This document shows positions 20,536 to 33,348 of a stretch of DNA of 64,000 nt, one piece after another. The DNA lies in assembly GCA_928212115.1 (NCBI GenBank), contig CAKMRJ010000001.1, positions 360,988,570 through 361,052,569 of the forward strand, written 5' to 3'. The notes beneath the pieces are model-generated. The model did no database searches. It had not been told where the DNA came from and saw nothing but the letters and a program-made list of their open reading frames with translations. The translations under genes were made by a program, and so were the position numbers. The DNA is from Lactuca virosa (taxonomy: Eukaryota; Streptophyta; Magnoliopsida; Asterales; Asteraceae). The first letter of the stretch is position 1; every line of letters begins with the position of its first letter.

Positions 20536-21539
20536 AAAATCCGTGACCCAATTGGTTTGTTTAATACATATTGTGAGCCGTATAACCATACTGATATGAC
20601 CTGTGACCTCCTTGACGTTCTTCAGGCATCATTCGATTTCCAAAATTTGTCACCCCAGGCGTGCCCGCCTAACTGTAGCTAGCAGTTTAGGTGTGGGATT
20701 GTCAGTCCCGAATAGATCTATCCACAAATTTCACGTTCTCCCTCCAGGAGACTCTGGTTATACTTCCGGAGAGGATTTATTGGTATCCCGAAGGATATAA
20801 TGAAGACAAGTCTCACAAGCTAGTATTTACTATTTTACGGAAGGTTTAATCGTTTTCGAGTTTCGAATTTGTTTGGAACATAGTAGAGTATAAATAATTA
20901 AATACAACATAATTATTTAGCATGATACTCTAGATTAGACATGGATAAACTAAATCAGACATAGTTTATATTTTTGACTTTGCATGAAATTGAATTCGTA
21001 TGACGAGTGATAAAGATCCCAAATTATTCCCATAATAATTTGCATAGTTTGATAAGTTTTTCCCATTTAGATTTGAAAGGTTTGATAAGTTCCATACAGT
21101 TTTAGGAAAACTATGTAATTATATTTAGAAAGTATCCCTTATGCTCTGCATATTACAAGAGGGATAAAGTATCATAAGTTCATCGGAGAATCGTATAATT
21201 ACATCAGTTTTCAAGTTATGAAAACCTTTATGATTTTGCTTGTATCCCCCCCCCCTGAAAACATGAAAAAACGTGGAAAAGGTGTAGGGGTATGAACTCA
21301 CCTGACGAGAATGTGCCGAGTAGGATGCTAGAAGACAACTTAGGACTTGAACATACACAAGGGTCCTAAGTAATATGAGGTGATACACAATTGTATCCAA
21401 TTAGTTATTATACTACTAATTAAACAAGTAGACACACTCAATGCAAGAAAACACTTGATTCCAAGTGTTAGGAATGATACGGGTTGCATTTAAGGAGTGT
21501 ATGACCTAGTTAGGAGGGTTTACTCTTCAAGTGTAAACT

Positions 21540-22240
21540 CTTAGGGGAGTTTACGGTTTCTAGACCACATCCCCCATGAGTTTACGGCCGTAAACTCATG
21601 GGTGTGGTGGTTTGAGTGATCCAAGGTCTCATCTTGCACATATGAAGGATCTAGGGTTGATTCGAGGGCTTAGGAAGTGATCGGGACATGAAATGACCTA
21701 GGAATTAGGGTTTACGGTTCTTGGACCACCCTTGGGGAGTTTACGGTCGTAAACACATGGGTTTATGGCCGTAAACCCATCCTTGTCCATGATTTTCCAT
21801 TTTCCAAGTGTTTTGGTGGTTTGTAGGCCATTCATGCAAGTTCTAGACTCATATACAAGCCATGCAAGGTGTTTAGGGCATTAAAACACCCTTTGTAGGT
21901 GTTTACGGTTTTTGGGAGATGTTCCCAAACCGTAAACTCATGTTTACACTTCTTTGGACATGTTTTAGGGTTCTAAGATCATTCTAGCAAGTTTCAAAGC
22001 CATTAGACATGCATTGGAGGGGTTAAGGGTCATCAAAACCCCATTAAAGGGTGTTTATGGTTTTTGAATCTTCAAGAACCGTAAACTCATGTTCATCCTC
22101 AAAAGACATGATTTTGTGGTTCAAACTCCATGCATGCAAGTATCTAAGCCTTAGAAGAGGTTTGGAAGGGTTTTGGGGCTTCAAAACCTCCATTGAAGGA
22201 GTTTACGGTTTTGGGAGGCTCCCCAAACCGTAAACACGAG
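21540..22240. repeat. GTTTACGG...CCGTAAAC palindromes and 150-bp hairpin repeats, element C LTR
   Basis: A perfect 30-bp palindrome centred on TTTACGGCCGTAAA spans 21573-21602, and a second palindrome core lies near 21763. Three diverged repeats of about 150 bp each end in a hairpin with stems GTTTACGG/CCGTAAAC (21901-21938, 22053-22087, 22201-22235). The matching part of the other LTR is about 29640-30330. Confidence 0.8.
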
Positions 22241-22728
22241 TTTTTGATGGTTCTTGGGTAGTTTAAACATAGATTTGCATGCATGTTAGGATAAACAACT
22301 AGTTAGGAAGGATCACTTACCAATTCGGAGCTTGAAAGTGAAGATTCTTGAGAGAGATCCGATTTTAGAGAGAGAGAGAGTAGAGAGAGAAAGTTCAAGG
22401 TGGGAAAAAGGCTCAAAAGTGCCCACTCAACCTTTATATATGTCTAGAGTTAGTGGCCCGGTGGGAATACACCCAATACCGACATTAAACGGAGCTAAAT
22501 ATTTTACCCGGGTAATAACCATTACCCGACTTAGTCGTATTTAGAAATTTTCAAAAGATTATTTAGAGTGTTTTCACTCAATTAATATTTCGTTTCGACA
22601 CCTACGAAATTATAATAATGATTCTAATTGAATTATTTAATTTGAAAGTTAACGGAAAACCCAAAATAAAATAAATTTTATTAACGGCATGGGTTACGTT
22701 AACGGAATATCTTTCGGGTTGTCACATT

Positions 22729-22763
22729 ATCCCCCCGTTAGAGGAAATTTCGTCCCGAAATTT
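22729..22763 (-). promoter_or_regulatory. Element C polypurine tract and adjacent hairpin
   Basis: Reverse complement reads AAATTTCG-GGA-CGAAATTT, then CCTCTAACGGGGGGATAA, next to the 3' LTR. The purine tract would prime plus-strand DNA synthesis. The hairpin just upstream is shared with element B. Confidence 0.8.
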
Positions 22764-22779
22764 AGAATTTAGATACAAA

Positions 22780-25700
22780 TCATGGAATTGGAAAGAGATG
22801 CGGGTATTTCGTTTTCATCGAGTCTTCGCGTTCCCAAGTGAATTCGGGTCCCCGCTTGGCATTCCAGCGAACCTTCACTATCGGGATGCGGCTTTGTTTC
22901 GTTCGTTTGATCTCTCTATCCATGATTTCGATGGGTTCTTCCACAAAGTTCAGATTTTCGTTGATTTCGATCTCATCGAGAGGAATCACAAGGGTCTCAT
23001 CAGAAAGACACTTTTTAAGATTTGAGACGTGGAAGACAGGATGGATATTGCTAAGTTCGTGAGGTAAATGGAGTTTGTAAGCTACGGGACCAATCCTGGC
23101 TAGGATTTCGAAAGGTCCTATGTACCTCGGGTTAAGTTTTCCGCGCTTTCCAAAGCGTATCATGCCCTTCCAGGGTGAGACTTTCAACAGGACACGGTCT
23201 CCAACCTGAAATTCCAAGGGTTTTCGTCGTTTATCGGCGTAGCTCTTTTGTCTATCTCGGGAGGCCTTAAGTCGTTCTCGGATTTGTACGATCTTTTCGG
23301 TGGTTTCGCGGATGATTTCTGGACCAGTGAGAGTGCTGTCAGGGACTTGTCCCTTGACCAGCTGCGTGTCACCCACCTCAGCCCAGCACAGAGGGGATCT
23401 GCACTTACGGCCATAGAGGGCTTCGAAAGGCGCAACCTTGATGCTGGTATGGTAGCTGTTGTTATAAGAAAATTCAACCAAAGGAAGATGAGTATCCCAT
23501 GATGCGCCGAAGTCGATGACGCAGGCTCTCAACATGTCTTCCAAGGTTTGGATGGTCCTCTCACTTTGTCCATCTGTTTGAGGATGGTAAGCTGTGCTCA
23601 TATCCAGCTTAGTTCCAAGAGCCTTCTGTAGTGACTGCCAGAACCTAGAAGTGAACCTGCTATCCCGATCGGAAATTATGGACACAGGTACACCGTGCAG
23701 TCGGATTACCTCTTGGATGTAGATTCGCGTGAGTCTCTCCATTTTGAAGTTTTCTTTGATAGGAAGGAAGTGAGCGGACTTGGTTAGCCGGTCGACAATT
23801 GCCCAAATGGTGTCGTACCCACTCGGAGATTTGGGTAATTTGGTAATGAAATCCATAGTAATCCTCTCCCACTTCCAATTAGGTATTTCGGGTTGATGGA
23901 GTAGACCGGAGGGTTTTTGATATTCGACCTTCACCTTGGCGCAAGTCAGGCACTTGCCCACGAAGGTAGCGATTTCGGCCTTCATATTTGGCCACCAGTA
24001 CAGTTTCTTGAGATCCAGGTACATCTTATCCGAACCTGGGTGTACGGAGTATTTAGTATTATGAGCTTCGTTCATGACAACCTCCCTGAAACCTCCGAAC
24101 TTTGGGGTCCAGATTCGGTCCATGAAACAATAGACTCCGTCGCTTCTGATCTCAAGATTCTTATCCATTCCTCTCAGGGCTTCGCCTGGCATGTGTTCTG
24201 GTCTTAAGGCTTCCAACTGAGCCTCTTTGATTTGCGCGGATAAGTGGGAATGGATAGTCATAGTCAGTGCCTTCACTTTACGACCTGAGTACTCCTTCCG
24301 GCTGAGGGCATCTGCCACCACATTGGCCTTGCCGGGATGGTAGCGGATTTCACACTCGTAGTCGTTGAGTAGTTCAACCCATCGCCGTTGTCTCATGTTC
24401 AGCTCCTTCTGGTCGAGGATGTGCTGTAGACTTTTATGGTCAGTGAAGATGGTGCACTTAGTTCCGTAGAGATAATGTCTCCATATTTTCAATGCGAAGA
24501 CCACTGCTCCCAGTTCTAGGTCGTGAGTCGTGTAGTTGACTTCGTGTACTTTCAGTTGTCTGGAGGCATAGGCGATGACCTTGCCTCGTTGCATCAGAAC
24601 ACAACCGAGACCTTGATTGGACGCATCGCAGTAGACAACGAAGTCTTCCGTCCCATCGGGAAGGGACAGGATAGGTGCGCTGCACAAGGCTCGCTTCAGT
24701 GTTTGGAACGCAGTGTCTTGCTTTTCATTCCAACAAAAGGGTACACCTTTCTGAGTTAGAGTGGTTAAGGGTTTGGCAATTCTGGAGAAATTTTGGATAA
24801 ATCTGCGATAGTAGCCAGCGAGACCCAAGAATTGCCGGATTTCGGTGGGTGTCTTCGGTGCTGACCAGTTTTCTATCGCTTTGATCTTGGAAGGATCCAC
24901 GTGTATGCCCTCCTCGCTTACCACGTGACCAAGGAAGGTTACTTTCCGAATCCAAAATTCGCACTTGGGAAATTTCGCATACAGTTTCTCCATCTAAGAG
25001 TTTCCAACAGTAACCTCAAGTGTTGTTTGTGATCCTCTTCGCTTTTGGAATAGACAAGTATGTCGTCGATGAACACGATAACAAACTTGTCCAGAAACGG
25101 ACGACACACCCGGTTCATCAAATCCATGAACACTGCCGGTGCGTTGGTTAGACCGAAGGGCATAACTACGAATTCGTAATGACCATATCGAGTCCGAAAG
25201 GCTGTTTTGGGAACGTCACCCTCATGGACTCGTAGCTGATGGTACCCTGATCTTAAATCTATCTTCGAAAAGTAGCTAGCTCCTTGAAGTTGATCGAAGA
25301 GGTCGTCTATTCGAGGAAGAGGATAACGGTTTTTGATTGTGAGCTTATTCAGCTCCCGATAATCGATACACATTCGAAAAGATCCATCTTTCTTTTTCAC
25401 AAACAAGATCGGGGCTCCCCATGGCGAGGAACTCGGTCTGATGAATCCTTTACTGAGCAGCTCATTGAGCTGACTAGATAACTCCTGCATTTCTGCCGGA
25501 GCTAATCGATAAGGAGATTTGGCTACGGGGGTAGCTCCGGGGATTAAGTTGATACGAAACTCAACTTGGCGTTCAGGAGGGATTCCTGGGAGATCTTCTG
25601 GAAAGACATCGGGAAAGTTGCAGACTTCGGGGATGCTCTCGAGGTCTTTAACTTCCTGCTTTTCGTTAACGACATGGGCTAAGAATGCATAACACTCCTT

Positions 25701-26159
25701 CCGCAGGAGTTTCTGGGCTTTGATGCACGAAATGATGCGAAGGTTTGAACTGAGTTTATCCCCGTAGATTACGAGAGTTTCATCCGAAGGAAGATTGAGA
25801 CGAATAGCTCTTTCGAAACAAAGGATATCCGCATGATTGGGGCTCAACCAATCCATGCCAATGATGACATCAAAGCTTTTTATGGAGACTGGCATAAGGT
25901 CAATGAGAAATGAACGGTCGTTTAAGGATAGGGTACAACCTACATATATCTCGTTAGTGCTCTCTTTCTCACCGTTAGCCATTTCGACGGTAAACTTTTC
26001 GGTTAATGGTTGATGATTGTGTTTAAGAAGGTGTTTGAATGCGTTACTAACAAAACTCTTTTCAGCACCAGAATCGAAAAGAATGCATGCATAAGAGTTG
26101 TCGAGGAGGAACGTACCCGTGACAACGGTGGGGTCAACGACTGCCTCCTCTTGTCCCAT
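22780..26159 (-). pseudogene. Element C protease-RT-RNase H-integrase-chromodomain polyprotein (one frameshift)
   Basis: Read from 26159. The protease active site ILFDSGAEKSF lies at residues 26-36. RT follows with the PYRLAPAEMQEL entry region, FVVMPFGLTNAPAVF and the catalytic FIDDILVYS near residue 363. A single-base indel near 24990 shifts the frame, and the second part (24993-22780, 737 codons) continues directly. RNase H shows YCDASNQGLGCVLMQ and YTTHDLELGAVVFAL. Integrase shows the zinc-binding HPGSDK...CLTCAKVK and the catalytic D, D, E in TMDFI, IISDRDSRF and QSERTIQ. The end, KVRWNAKRGPEFTWERED...YPHLF, is a short chromodomain-like tail of the Tekay/Del clade. It is in the same frame as gag upstream, so gag-pol was one long ORF. 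Antisense ORFs here are shadows. Confidence 0.93.
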
Positions 26160-26161
26160 AG

Positions 26162-27326
26162 TTAGAACTCTCCCGGTGTTGTTGGTTGTTGCTGCTTTGG
26201 GGTAGTCCCTTTTGAAATGCCCAACCTCCCCACAGTTGTAGCAGGCTCAACCAACACCTGCCCCAGAGGCTTGAGTAGTTTGCTGAACTGGCTTTCTGCA
26301 GTCTCGAGCCAGATGGCCCTTTTTACCACATTTGTTGCAGTGCTTTTCATGACAGGGCCCGGAAACACGATGGTGGTAACTGCACTTATCGCACCAGGGA
26401 AGAGTACCGGTGTATGCACTGGTAGGGGTTTGAGTTGCAGGAGCGGCGGCAGGAGTTGTAGCAGCGTGAACCGCCACCGTTTGCTGTCTCTTCGAGGGTC
26501 CTTGCGAACCCTGACCCCTTCGTTTGTTCCAGAATTTCTTCTTGTTTTCACCGCTCCCTTTAGCCGGTTCAGAAGCGGTGACTATTTCCTCAGGGTCGTC
26601 GCTATGATCAATCAGAATTTGCGCCAAGCATTTAGCGCTGTCGAAGGTTTCTGGCTTTGCAGCCAAAACATTTCCCTTGGTTGGCTGGGTCAGCCCCCAA
26701 ATGAATCGTTCGATCTTTTTGCTTTCCGGGGATATCATTCCCGGACAAAGGAGTGCTAGGTCCTCAAACCTAGAAGTGTAGGAAGCAATTTCGGAACCCT
26801 TCATCCTTAGGGTCCAGAGTTCGTGTTCAAGTTTCTGCAGCTCGCCCCGCAGGCAGTACTGGGCTATCATGAGTTCCTTTAGTTTCTCCCAACCCATAGC
26901 ATTTGCCACTGGTAGGGTTAAGGACTTGACCCGGCCATTCCACCAGGTTAATGCTTTGTTGAGGAAAGTGCAAGCGGCGTATTTCACTTTGTTGGCTTCG
27001 GAGACTGCGCAAATTTCGAATATGGACTCAATCTTTTCGAACCATTGAGTCAAAGCAATAACACCTCCCTTGCCATCGAAAGATGTGGGTTTTGCGTTCA
27101 TGAAATCTTTATAAGAGCATTCTTTCTGGTGTCCCTGACCACCTTCCTGAAATTGAGGATGCATACCACCTCCCTGACCACCAGATCCACCGGAATTCAT
27201 TTGTGACATCGCAGCAGCCACGGCAGCAGTAACAGCTGCCTGAAACACGACAGGATCAAATTGGGGAGGAGGTGGTGGTGGTGGAGTGTCGTTGTTCCTC
27301 CTGCTAGGTCTCTTTCGGGGAGGCAT
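26162..27326 (-). pseudogene. Element C gag (one nonsense codon)
   Basis: I choose the start at 27326 (MPPRKRPSRR), not the upstream in-frame ATG at 27380. It matches element B's MPPHRS start and lies 6 nt after a splice-acceptor-like CATCTCAG (27340-27333). Domains are a proline-rich N-terminus (TPPPPPPPQFDPVVFQ), a Gly/Gln linker, a capsid core with CSYKDFMNAKPTSFDG, LTQWFEKIESIFEI, LTWWNGRVKSL and ESKKIERFIWGLT, a lysine-rich linker, and zinc knuckles CDKCSYHHRVSGPC and CNKCGKKGHLARDC. TGA at 26247-26249 interrupts the frame just before a further knuckle, CYNCGEVGHFKRDY, whose last Cys is Tyr. The frame then runs into pol. The TGA is what a CGA codon becomes by a C-to-T change. Confidence 0.92.
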
Positions 27327-27876
27327 CTTGATCTGAGATGACCAAGGAATAGGAGGATGGAATTTAGAGATATGAAACAAGGATATATCTCATAATAATT
27401 ATTAGAGTGTTCTACTAAGCGATAGGACAGAAAAGTTACTTAAAGTGAGTAAACTATCGCTAAGGAAGGAATGAGTAGCAACACTTGAAATGAATTTCTA
27501 CGATGCTTTCTGTTTTGACCAAAATACTCCTATAGTATTTTGAGTTGGATGGATATTAGGTAAGTTATAGGCCTGCTGTACACCACAGTCACTCCCAAGC
27601 ACATGTTGGCCGTGTCTCGAATGAATATAGTTGATCAGGCTATATTGACCCTAGACACGACTACATAACTGCCCAGGTTTAACCATAGTGCACAACACCC
27701 AATTACTTATGTTTTGTTCTTTTCATGATACGGATCTTGGTACTCGGGTATTCTTGTATACTTTTATAAAAATACTTGTATTTTAAAAGCATACTTTTAG
27801 TTTAGAGTACTTAGGCCCCATTAGTGTTTATAGTTGTATACCATGTAAGGTTCGGTATACTTAGTTCACTATAAAC
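27327..27876 (-). other. Element C leader
   Basis: The leader between primer site and gag has no ORF. ATTTT-rich sequence and a CATCTCAG acceptor-like site next to gag are the only notable points. Confidence 0.5.
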
Positions 27877-27893
27877 AAGGGCTCTGATACCAA
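27877..27893 (-). other. Element C primer-binding site (initiator-Met tRNA)
   Basis: Reverse complement reads TGGTATCAGAGCCCTTG, 2 nt from the 5' LTR end. It is complementary to the 3' end of initiator-Met tRNA. Confidence 0.9.
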
Positions 27894-30822
27894 TCTGTCA
27901 CACCCCGAAACCGATGGCGGAAACGTTCCGGGGCGGAGTGACGTCATGTGTAGTATCACAACCAATGAACATAGTAAGCATAGTAAACACAACCATTACA
28001 TTACATAGAAATATTGACATTCGTTTGAAAACAAAGTACTACGAGTTTCATAGATACATTAGTTAGAACAAAAGTAGAGACGAGGCTTCTATACGCTCCG
28101 TCTTCTCCAAAAGATTGACAAGAGTACCTGTCTAATGAGAACCTGAGAATACAAGCAGTTTTAAAATATCAGCATAAAGCTGGTGAGTTCATAAGCATAT
28201 TTTGTTAAGGAAAAATCGTTTATTTAATCCAATAATAAATAATTCATTTCCTTTTTGTTAAAAATTTACTGTAATGTCGAAAAAGCCATCGTTATCGAGT
28301 TATGAAATACATAGGCATGTTTTTCCCAAAAAATCTCATATTTCCTAACATGTAAGTTGATTTAATTAAGATATGACAACCATAAGTTATGACCCTGGAA
28401 TTTACCATCCAGTACGAAAGTAGGTGGTTTTAAAACGTAAAACTATATATTAGATCCCTGGAATACCATCCAGTATGAAAGTAGGTAGTTTTAATACGTA
28501 AAACTATAGATTAGATCCCTGGAATACCATCCAGTACGAAAGTACGTAGTTTTAATACGTAAAACTATAGATTAGATCCCTGGAATACCATCCAGTACGA
28601 AAGTAGGTAGTTTTAATACATAAGAAAATCCGTGACCCAATTGGTTTGTTTAATACATATTGTGAGCCGTATAACCATACTGATATGACCCGTGACCTCC
28701 TTGACGTTCTTCAGGCGTCGTTCGATTTCCAAAATTTGTCACCCCAGGCGTGCCCGCCTAACTGTAGCTAGCAGTTTAGGTGTGGGATTGTCAGTCCCGA
28801 ATAGATCTATCCACAAATTTCACGTTCTCCCTCCAGGAGACTCTGGTTATACTTCCGGAGAGGATTTATTGGTATCCCGAAGGATATAATGAAGACAAGT
28901 CTCACAAGCTAGTATTTACTATTTTACGGATGGTTTAATCGTTTTCGAGTTTTGAATTTGTTTGGAACATAGTAGAGTATAAATAATTAAATACAACATA
29001 ATTATTTAGCATGATACTCTAGATTAGACATGGATAAACTAAATCAGACATAGTTTATATTTTTGACTTTGCATGAAATTGAATTCGTATGACGAGTGAT
29101 AAAGATCCCAAATTATTCCCATAATAATTTGCATAGTTTGATAAGTTTTTCCCATTTAGATTTGAAAGGTTTGATAAGTTCCATACAGTTTTAGGAAAAC
29201 TATGTAATTATATTTAGAAGGTATCCCTTATGCTCTGCATATTACAAGAGGGATAAAGTATCATAAGTTCATCGGAAAATCATAAAATTACATCAGTTTT
29301 TAAGTTATGAAAACCTTTATGATTTTGCTTGTATCCCCCCCCCCCCTGAAAACATGAAAAAACGTGGAAAAGGTGTAGGGGTATGAACTCACCTGACGAG
29401 AATGTGCCGAGTAGGATGCAAGAAGACAACTTAGGACTTGAACATACACAAGGGTCCTAAGTAATATGAGGTGATACACAATTGCATCCAATTAGTTATT
29501 ATACTACTAATTAAACCAGTAGACACACTCAATGCAAGAAAACACTTGGTTCCAAGTGTTAGGAATGATACGGGTTGCATTTAAGGAGTGTATGACCTAG
29601 TTAGGAGGGTTTACTCTTCAAGTGTAAACTCTTAGGGGAGTTTACGGTTTCTAGACCACATCCCCCATGAGTTTACGGCCGTAAACTCATGGGTGTGGTG
29701 GTTTGAGTGATCCAAGGTCTCATCTTGCACATAGGAAGGATCTAGGGTTGATTCGAGGGCTTAGGAAGTGATCGGGACATGAAATGACCTAGGAATTAGG
29801 GTTTACGGTTCTTGGACCACCCTTGGGGAGTTTACGGTCGTAAACACATGGGTTTACGGCCGTAAACCCATCCTTGTACATGATTGTCCATTTTCCAAGT
29901 GTTTTGGTGGTTTGTAGGCCATTCATGCAAGTTCTAGACTCATATACAAGCCATGCAAGGTGTTTAGGGCATTAAAACACCCTTTGTAGGTGTTTACGGT
30001 TTTTGGGAGATGTTCCCAAACCGTAAACTCATGTTTACACTTCTTTGGACATGTTTTAGGGTTCTAAGATCATTCTAGCAAGTTTCAAAGCCATTAGACA
30101 TGCATTGGAGGGGTTAAGGGTCATCAAAACCCCATTAAAGGGTGTTTACGGTTTTTGAATCTTCAAGAACCGTAAACTCATGTTCATCCTCAAAAGACAT
30201 GATTTTGTGGTTCAAACTCCATGCATGTAAGTATCTAAGCCTTAGAAGAGGTTTGGAAGGGTTTTGGGGCTTCAAAACCTCCATTGAAGGAGTTTACGGT
30301 TTTGGGAGGCTCCCCAAACCGTAAACACGAGTTTTTGATGGTTCTTGGGTAGTTTAAACATAGATTTGCATGCATGTTAGGATAAACAACTAGTTAGGAA
30401 GGATCACTTACCAATTCGGAGCTTGAAAGTGAAGATTCTTGAGAGAGATCCGATTTTAGAGAGAGAGAGAGAGTAGAGAGAGAAAGTTCAAGGTGGGAAA
30501 AAGGCTCAAAAGTGCCCACTCAACCTTTATATATGTCTAGAGTTAGTGGCCCTGTGGGAATACACCCAATACCGACATTAAACGGAGCTAAATATTTTAC
30601 CCGGGTAATTAACCATTACCCGACTTAGTCGTAATTTAGAAATTTTCAAAAAGATTATTTAGAGTGTTTTCACTCAATTAATATTTCGTTTCGACACCTA
30701 CGAAATTATAATAATGATTCTAATTGAATTATTTAATTTGAAAGTTAACGGAAAACCCAAAATAAAATAAATTTTATTAACGGCATGGGTTACGTTAACG
30801 GACTATCTTTCGGGTTGTCACA
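27894..30822 (-). repeat. Element C 5' LTR (27896-30822)
   Basis: The transcription-side LTR of element C. It is collinear with 19807-22726 and nearly identical to it. A splice-donor-like TCAG|GTGAGT (GT at 29392-29391) lies about 1.43 kb into the LTR. A 12-nt C run (plus strand) at 29335-29346 lies downstream of the donor and is two bases longer than in the other LTR. Confidence 0.93.
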
Positions 30823-30827
30823 TTAAA

Positions 30828-32426
<1,599 letters not shown>

Positions 32427-32431
32427 ATAGA

Positions 32432-33281
32432 GAATGCCCAACGCACGAGTTCTTTCCCTGATGCGGCAAAGGTGGGTTTTGCTTCATGTATACTGAGAGA
32501 TAGAGCCCGAGACTACTAGGGAGAGGTGACTAGTCAGGTGGGAGCAGCTGGTGTGGCTGAGATGACGTGGCCTGAGTTTGTTGGCCGGTTTAATTTGGAT
32601 TTTGCACCACCTATTGAGGTGCAAAAGCTAGTGAGGGAGTTTCATGACCTCCAGCAGACCATCGAGATTGTGGCGGAGATCACCGCCATATTTCGGGAAT
32701 GAGCACTCTTGATCCCACAGTATGCTATAGACGAGGATATGAGGCGGACGAGTTATCATTCCATGTTGAGGGATGTATCAAGGAGTTTGTGAGCTTTACA
32801 GGGTGCAAAACTGTGAATGAGAAGATGGAGAAGGCTCGGGAGCGGGAAATGGAGTTGGAATTCCACACCAAGCGGAAGACTGAGTAGGCACAGATAGCAG
32901 TTGGTCAGACTAAAAAGCCTAAGACCTCAGATTCTTCCAGCAGGGGCCAGCAGGGTCGTGGCGGGTGTGCCAAGTGCGGTAATCCGCACAGTGGAGCTTG
33001 TTGGACAGCAGGCTTGGGATGCTACGCATGTGGCCAATCAGGCCATGTGATCAGGGATTGCCCCAAGAAGGGCTTGATTTGTTTTCATTGCAACCAGACC
33101 GGCCATAAGCAGGTCGATTGTCCGAGGTTGCAGGGAGGGAGAGGAGCAGTGGCGGCGCCTGCGCCCGCCACAATGAGGATCACTGATAGCCGCCCTGCTA
33201 AGGCGGATGCTCCTGCGGTGAAGAGTTGCGCATTTCAGTTAACCACCGAGGAGGCTCGGGCAGCGCCAGACGTTATGGCTG
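32432..33281 (+). pseudogene. Element A gag, C-terminal segment
   Basis: Resumes the gag frame after element B with VGFASCILRDRARDYWGEV, then EMTWPEFVGRFNLDF and VQKLVREFHDLQQT, the capsid core of plant chromoviral gag. A TGA near 32699 and a frameshift near 32780 break it, and a further TAG lies near 32885. The C-terminal part has three zinc knuckles in a row: CAKCGNPHSGAC, CYACGQSGHVIRDC and CFHCNQTGHKQVDC. A linker of about 45 residues then ends RAAPDVMAG at the protease junction. A 67-nt intron-like insert follows at 33282. Together with 6957-7169 and 11557-11681 this makes the full gag. Confidence 0.85.
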
Positions 33282-33348
33282 GTACGTATTGTATCTCCCT
33301 GCTCTAGATTTATTGCATTTCTTATGTGTATATTGTGCTTATGTATAG
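33282..33348 (+). other. Intron-like insert at gag-protease junction, element A
   Basis: GTACGTATTG...ATGTATAG, 67 nt and AT-rich, begins GT and ends AG. It contains an in-frame TAG (33305-33307). Removing it joins gag (DVMAG) to the protease start (GTFLVNG) in frame, with the boundary after the first base of a Gly codon. Element D has a 66-nt insert at the same codon position and phase. Element C has none. Confidence 0.6.

Larger units (their letters stand above)
19807..22726 (-). repeat. Element C 3' LTR
   Basis: In plus coordinates it starts TGTTACACCCCGAAACC and ends GGGTTGTCACA. It contains four 61-bp hairpin units (20302-20535), a C run at 21246-21255, a 30-bp perfect palindrome at 21573-21602 and three hairpins about 150 bp apart (21901-22235). 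A (GA)n-rich stretch is near 22365-22380. Confidence 0.93.
19807..30822 (-). mobile_element. Element C: young Tekay-like Ty3 chromovirus
   Basis: An 11.0-kb element on the minus strand with LTRs of 2920 bp (19807-22726) and 2927 bp (27896-30822) and target duplication TTAAA (19802-19806 and 30823-30827). The LTRs differ at only scattered positions over the parts I compared. Gag, protease, RT, RNase H, integrase and chromodomain-like tail are all present. Only two clear lesions are visible: one nonsense codon in gag and one frameshift in pol. It is the innermost and therefore most recent of the nested insertions. Confidence 0.95.

Noticed and set aside
22798..24759. Plus-strand ORFs over element C pol
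   Set aside because: Shadows of the minus-strand integrase and RNase H, without motifs of their own.
26217..26759. A 180-codon plus-strand ORF
   Set aside because: It lies antisense to element C gag, whose zinc knuckles and capsid motifs are clear.
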